Shown piece after piece: positions 6,492 through 7,439 of a stretch of 7,439 nt of DNA. The DNA is from an uncultured Actinomycetes bacterium (lineage in GTDB: Bacteria > Actinomycetota > Actinomycetes > S36-B12): the NCBI GenBank assembly GCA_905181745.1, contig CAJIYV010000096.1:1-7439 (forward strand), in the 5' to 3' direction. The position numbers and the translations under genes were made by a program. Under the pieces are notes generated by a model. It saw only the letters and a program-made list of their open reading frames with translations, was not told where the DNA came from and did no database searches. Within the stretch, counting starts at the first letter, position 1, and each line of letters opens with the position of its first letter.

Positions 6492-6497
6492 AGGGAG
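6492..6497 (+). promoter_or_regulatory. Strong ribosome binding site of coxG
   Basis: AGGGAG ends five bases before the ATG at 6503. It is the clearest ribosome binding site in the window and fixes the coxG start. It contrasts with the apparently leaderless or near-leaderless neighbours. Confidence 0.75.
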
Positions 6498-6502
6498 AAC
6501 CG

Positions 6503-7117
6503 ATGAATCTAGAAAATTCATTTACTGTCTCAGCTGACGTTGAAACTGCCTGGGAAACCCTGCTCGATGTTGAGGCGATTGCTCCATGCATGCCAGGGGC
6601 AACTCTCGAGTCTGTTGCTGGAGATGAGTTTACGGGAAACGTGAAGGTCAAACTCGGCCCAGTGTCCATGGTTTACGGGGGCGAAGCCTGCTTTGTCAGT
6701 AAGGATTATGCAGCCCACACGGCGATTATCGACGGCACCGGCAAGGAATCACGCGGCACAGGCACAGCCAAGGCAAATGTCACTATCAAGTTGGTTGCCG
6801 AAAGCTCTAGCCTGACTCGGGTCGACGTTGCCACTGAGTTGACCATCACGGGCAAGGCGGCTCAGTTTGGGCGCGGCGTTATGCAAGACGTCGCGGGTCG
6901 CTTGGTCACCCAGTTCGCAGGGAACCTCGAGCAGATTATTTCCGCACGCAGTGAAGGTGCTGGAGCAGCCGATGCGACTGCTCCAGCACCGATCAAGACC
7001 GCTGACAGCGTGAACTTATTGACAACTGCGGTCGGTCCAGTTCTGAAGCGAGTCGTCCCGATCGTTATCGCAACTGTAGGCGCCATAGGCGCTATCATAA
7101 TAATTGTTAATCGTTAA
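6503..7117 (+). CDS. coxG: CoxG-like SRPBCC protein with C-terminal membrane anchor
   Basis: A 204-residue protein of the CO dehydrogenase subunit G family. The START/Bet v1-like (SRPBCC) domain spans about residues 1-148: ENSFTVSADVETAWETL, then the signature EAIAPCMPGA (24-33), KVKLGPV (48-54), TGKESRGTGTAKA (79-91), and the long final helix GRGVMQDVAGRLVTQFAGNLE (123-143). An Ala/Pro-rich linker (about 150-178) leads to a C-terminal hydrophobic helix (about 183-202) ending in NR, so the domain should sit on the cytoplasmic face of the membrane. CoxG has been proposed to anchor molybdenum CO dehydrogenase to the membrane and, in mycobacteria, reported to bind menaquinone for it. It is divergent from xdhC, and a second XdhC-family gene begins 67 bases downstream. 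CoxG proteins also accompany related hydroxylases, so CO as substrate is inferred. Confidence 0.92.
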   Translation: MNLENSFTVSADVETAWETLLDVEAIAPCMPGATLESVAGDEFTGNVKVKLGPVSMVYGGEACFVSKDYAAHTAIIDGTGKESRGTGTAKANVTIKLVAESSSLTRVDVATELTITGKAAQFGRGVMQDVAGRLVTQFAGNLEQIISARSEGAGAADATAPAPIKTADSVNLLTTAVGPVLKRVVPIVIATVGAIGAIIIIVNR

Positions 7118-7184
7118 ATAGGGTCCATGAGCGTTCACTTGTGAGTGCTAGGCATGGGAGGAAATTTAGGAAAGGATGATCTAG

Positions 7185-7439
7185 TTGTACGACATCGCGT
7201 TAAGTGTTGCGGCCTGTGCACGTTCAGGCACCCGGGCAGACGTCGCCTGGATGCTGTCCCCAACCGTTTCCGACGAAGCTCTAGTCTTGACGCCAGGCGG
7301 AGGCCGGATCGGGCGGCTGGCGGCGGGTGCCTTTGACGGTCTACTGGCTGATCTTGCAGCTCGACACTTGCCAACCGGACGGGTTGTCGTTCACTCAGTG
7401 ACTGAGGTGGAGAGCTCGATCTGCCAGTTACCGGTTGGG
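7185..7439 (+). CDS. Second XdhC-family protein, N-terminal part (3' end outside window)
   Basis: The frame is open from the TTG at 7185 to the edge (85 codons), starting Met-Tyr-Asp-Ile-Ala-Leu-Ser-Val-Ala-Ala-Cys. It matches the XdhC_CoxI N-terminal domain: a helix then SGTRADVAWM (14-23), ALVLTPGGGRIGRLAAGAFDG (31-51), and LPVG at the edge. The TTG start is forced: an in-frame TAG sits immediately upstream (7182-7184), and AAAGGA (7171-7176) lies eight bases before the TTG. Family members from actinobacteria begin at this residue, as I recall them. Against the full-length paralogue in this window, GGC-V-E aligns with AGA-F-D, so its Cys53 is Ala here, and the Cys of TCGG aligns with Val. 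It is probably co-transcribed with coxG; the 67-base gap contains only a small palindrome TCACTTGTGA (7135-7144). It presumably helps mature the same hydroxylase, perhaps in a different step. Confidence 0.85.
   Translation, partial: MYDIALSVAACARSGTRADVAWMLSPTVSDEALVLTPGGGRIGRLAAGAFDGLLADLAARHLPTGRVVVHSVTEVESSICQLPVG

Noticed and set aside
6365..6502. A clear sigma-70 promoter for coxG in the gap
   Set aside because: TTGAGG at 6465-6470 has no acceptable -10 at 16-18 bases, and other pairs scored no better by eye; only the ribosome binding site is supportable.
7079..7093. GC-rich hairpin (GGCGCC-ATA-GGCGCT) near the end of coxG, followed by an A/T-rich stretch
   Set aside because: It is inside the coding region of the membrane anchor (Gly-Ala codons) and lacks a real T-run, so it is unlikely to be a terminator.
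7135..7374. Open frame on the - strand near the right edge, and a + strand frame at 7145-7336
   Set aside because: The frame from 7185 encodes a convincing XdhC-family N-terminus; the others are shadows of it.
1..7439. A wholly new gene system, mobile island or defence locus
   Set aside because: Every long coding region belongs to a recognisable family, most of them housekeeping or cofactor maturation. There are no integrase, transposase, terminal repeats or obvious composition shift.

Overview
The window reads as a chromosomal segment of an actinobacterium. GC looks moderate (mid-50s percent by eye, not computed). Supporting signs are protein sequences of actinobacterial type, GTG/TTG starts, and several genes whose -10 box lies so close to the start codon that the transcript would be leaderless or nearly so. 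The order or genus cannot be fixed from this sequence. I see no mobile element, CRISPR array, RNA gene or phage gene, and no obviously foreign stretch. All intergenic gaps are shorter than 150 bases.

Left part (1-2973): the 3' three quarters of katG (catalase-peroxidase, + strand, cut by the left edge) converges on a YczE/YyaS-like membrane protein gene (- strand). That gene is divergent from a small lipoprotein with a degenerate cupin fold (+ strand). These three have no evident link to the rest.

Right part (2980-7439): a compact molybdenum-cofactor and molybdo-hydroxylase maturation cluster. From left to right it holds a MocA-type nucleotidyltransferase (-), moaE and moaA (+, 4-base overlap), moaD and an xdhC/coxI-type gene (-, 4-base overlap), coxG (+), and the start of a second, divergent XdhC-family gene that runs off the right edge (+). 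MoaA begins cofactor synthesis from GTP. MoaD and MoaE form molybdopterin synthase. MocA would attach CMP to give the cytosine-dinucleotide cofactor (MCD). XdhC-type proteins bind and deliver the mature cofactor to apo-enzyme. CoxG is the membrane-anchored SRPBCC protein found with CO dehydrogenase-type molybdo-hydroxylases. Together they predict a CO dehydrogenase or related MCD-dependent hydroxylase encoded just beyond the right edge, but no structural subunit is in the window. moaC, moeA, moeB and mog are also absent.

The most interesting features are regulatory and architectural. The two molybdopterin synthase subunits lie in opposed operons. The mocA and moaE promoters face away from each other within about 60 bases, and their -10 boxes form a perfect inverted repeat. 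The two XdhC paralogues differ at both conserved-looking cysteines. I do not see a clearly new biological system here.
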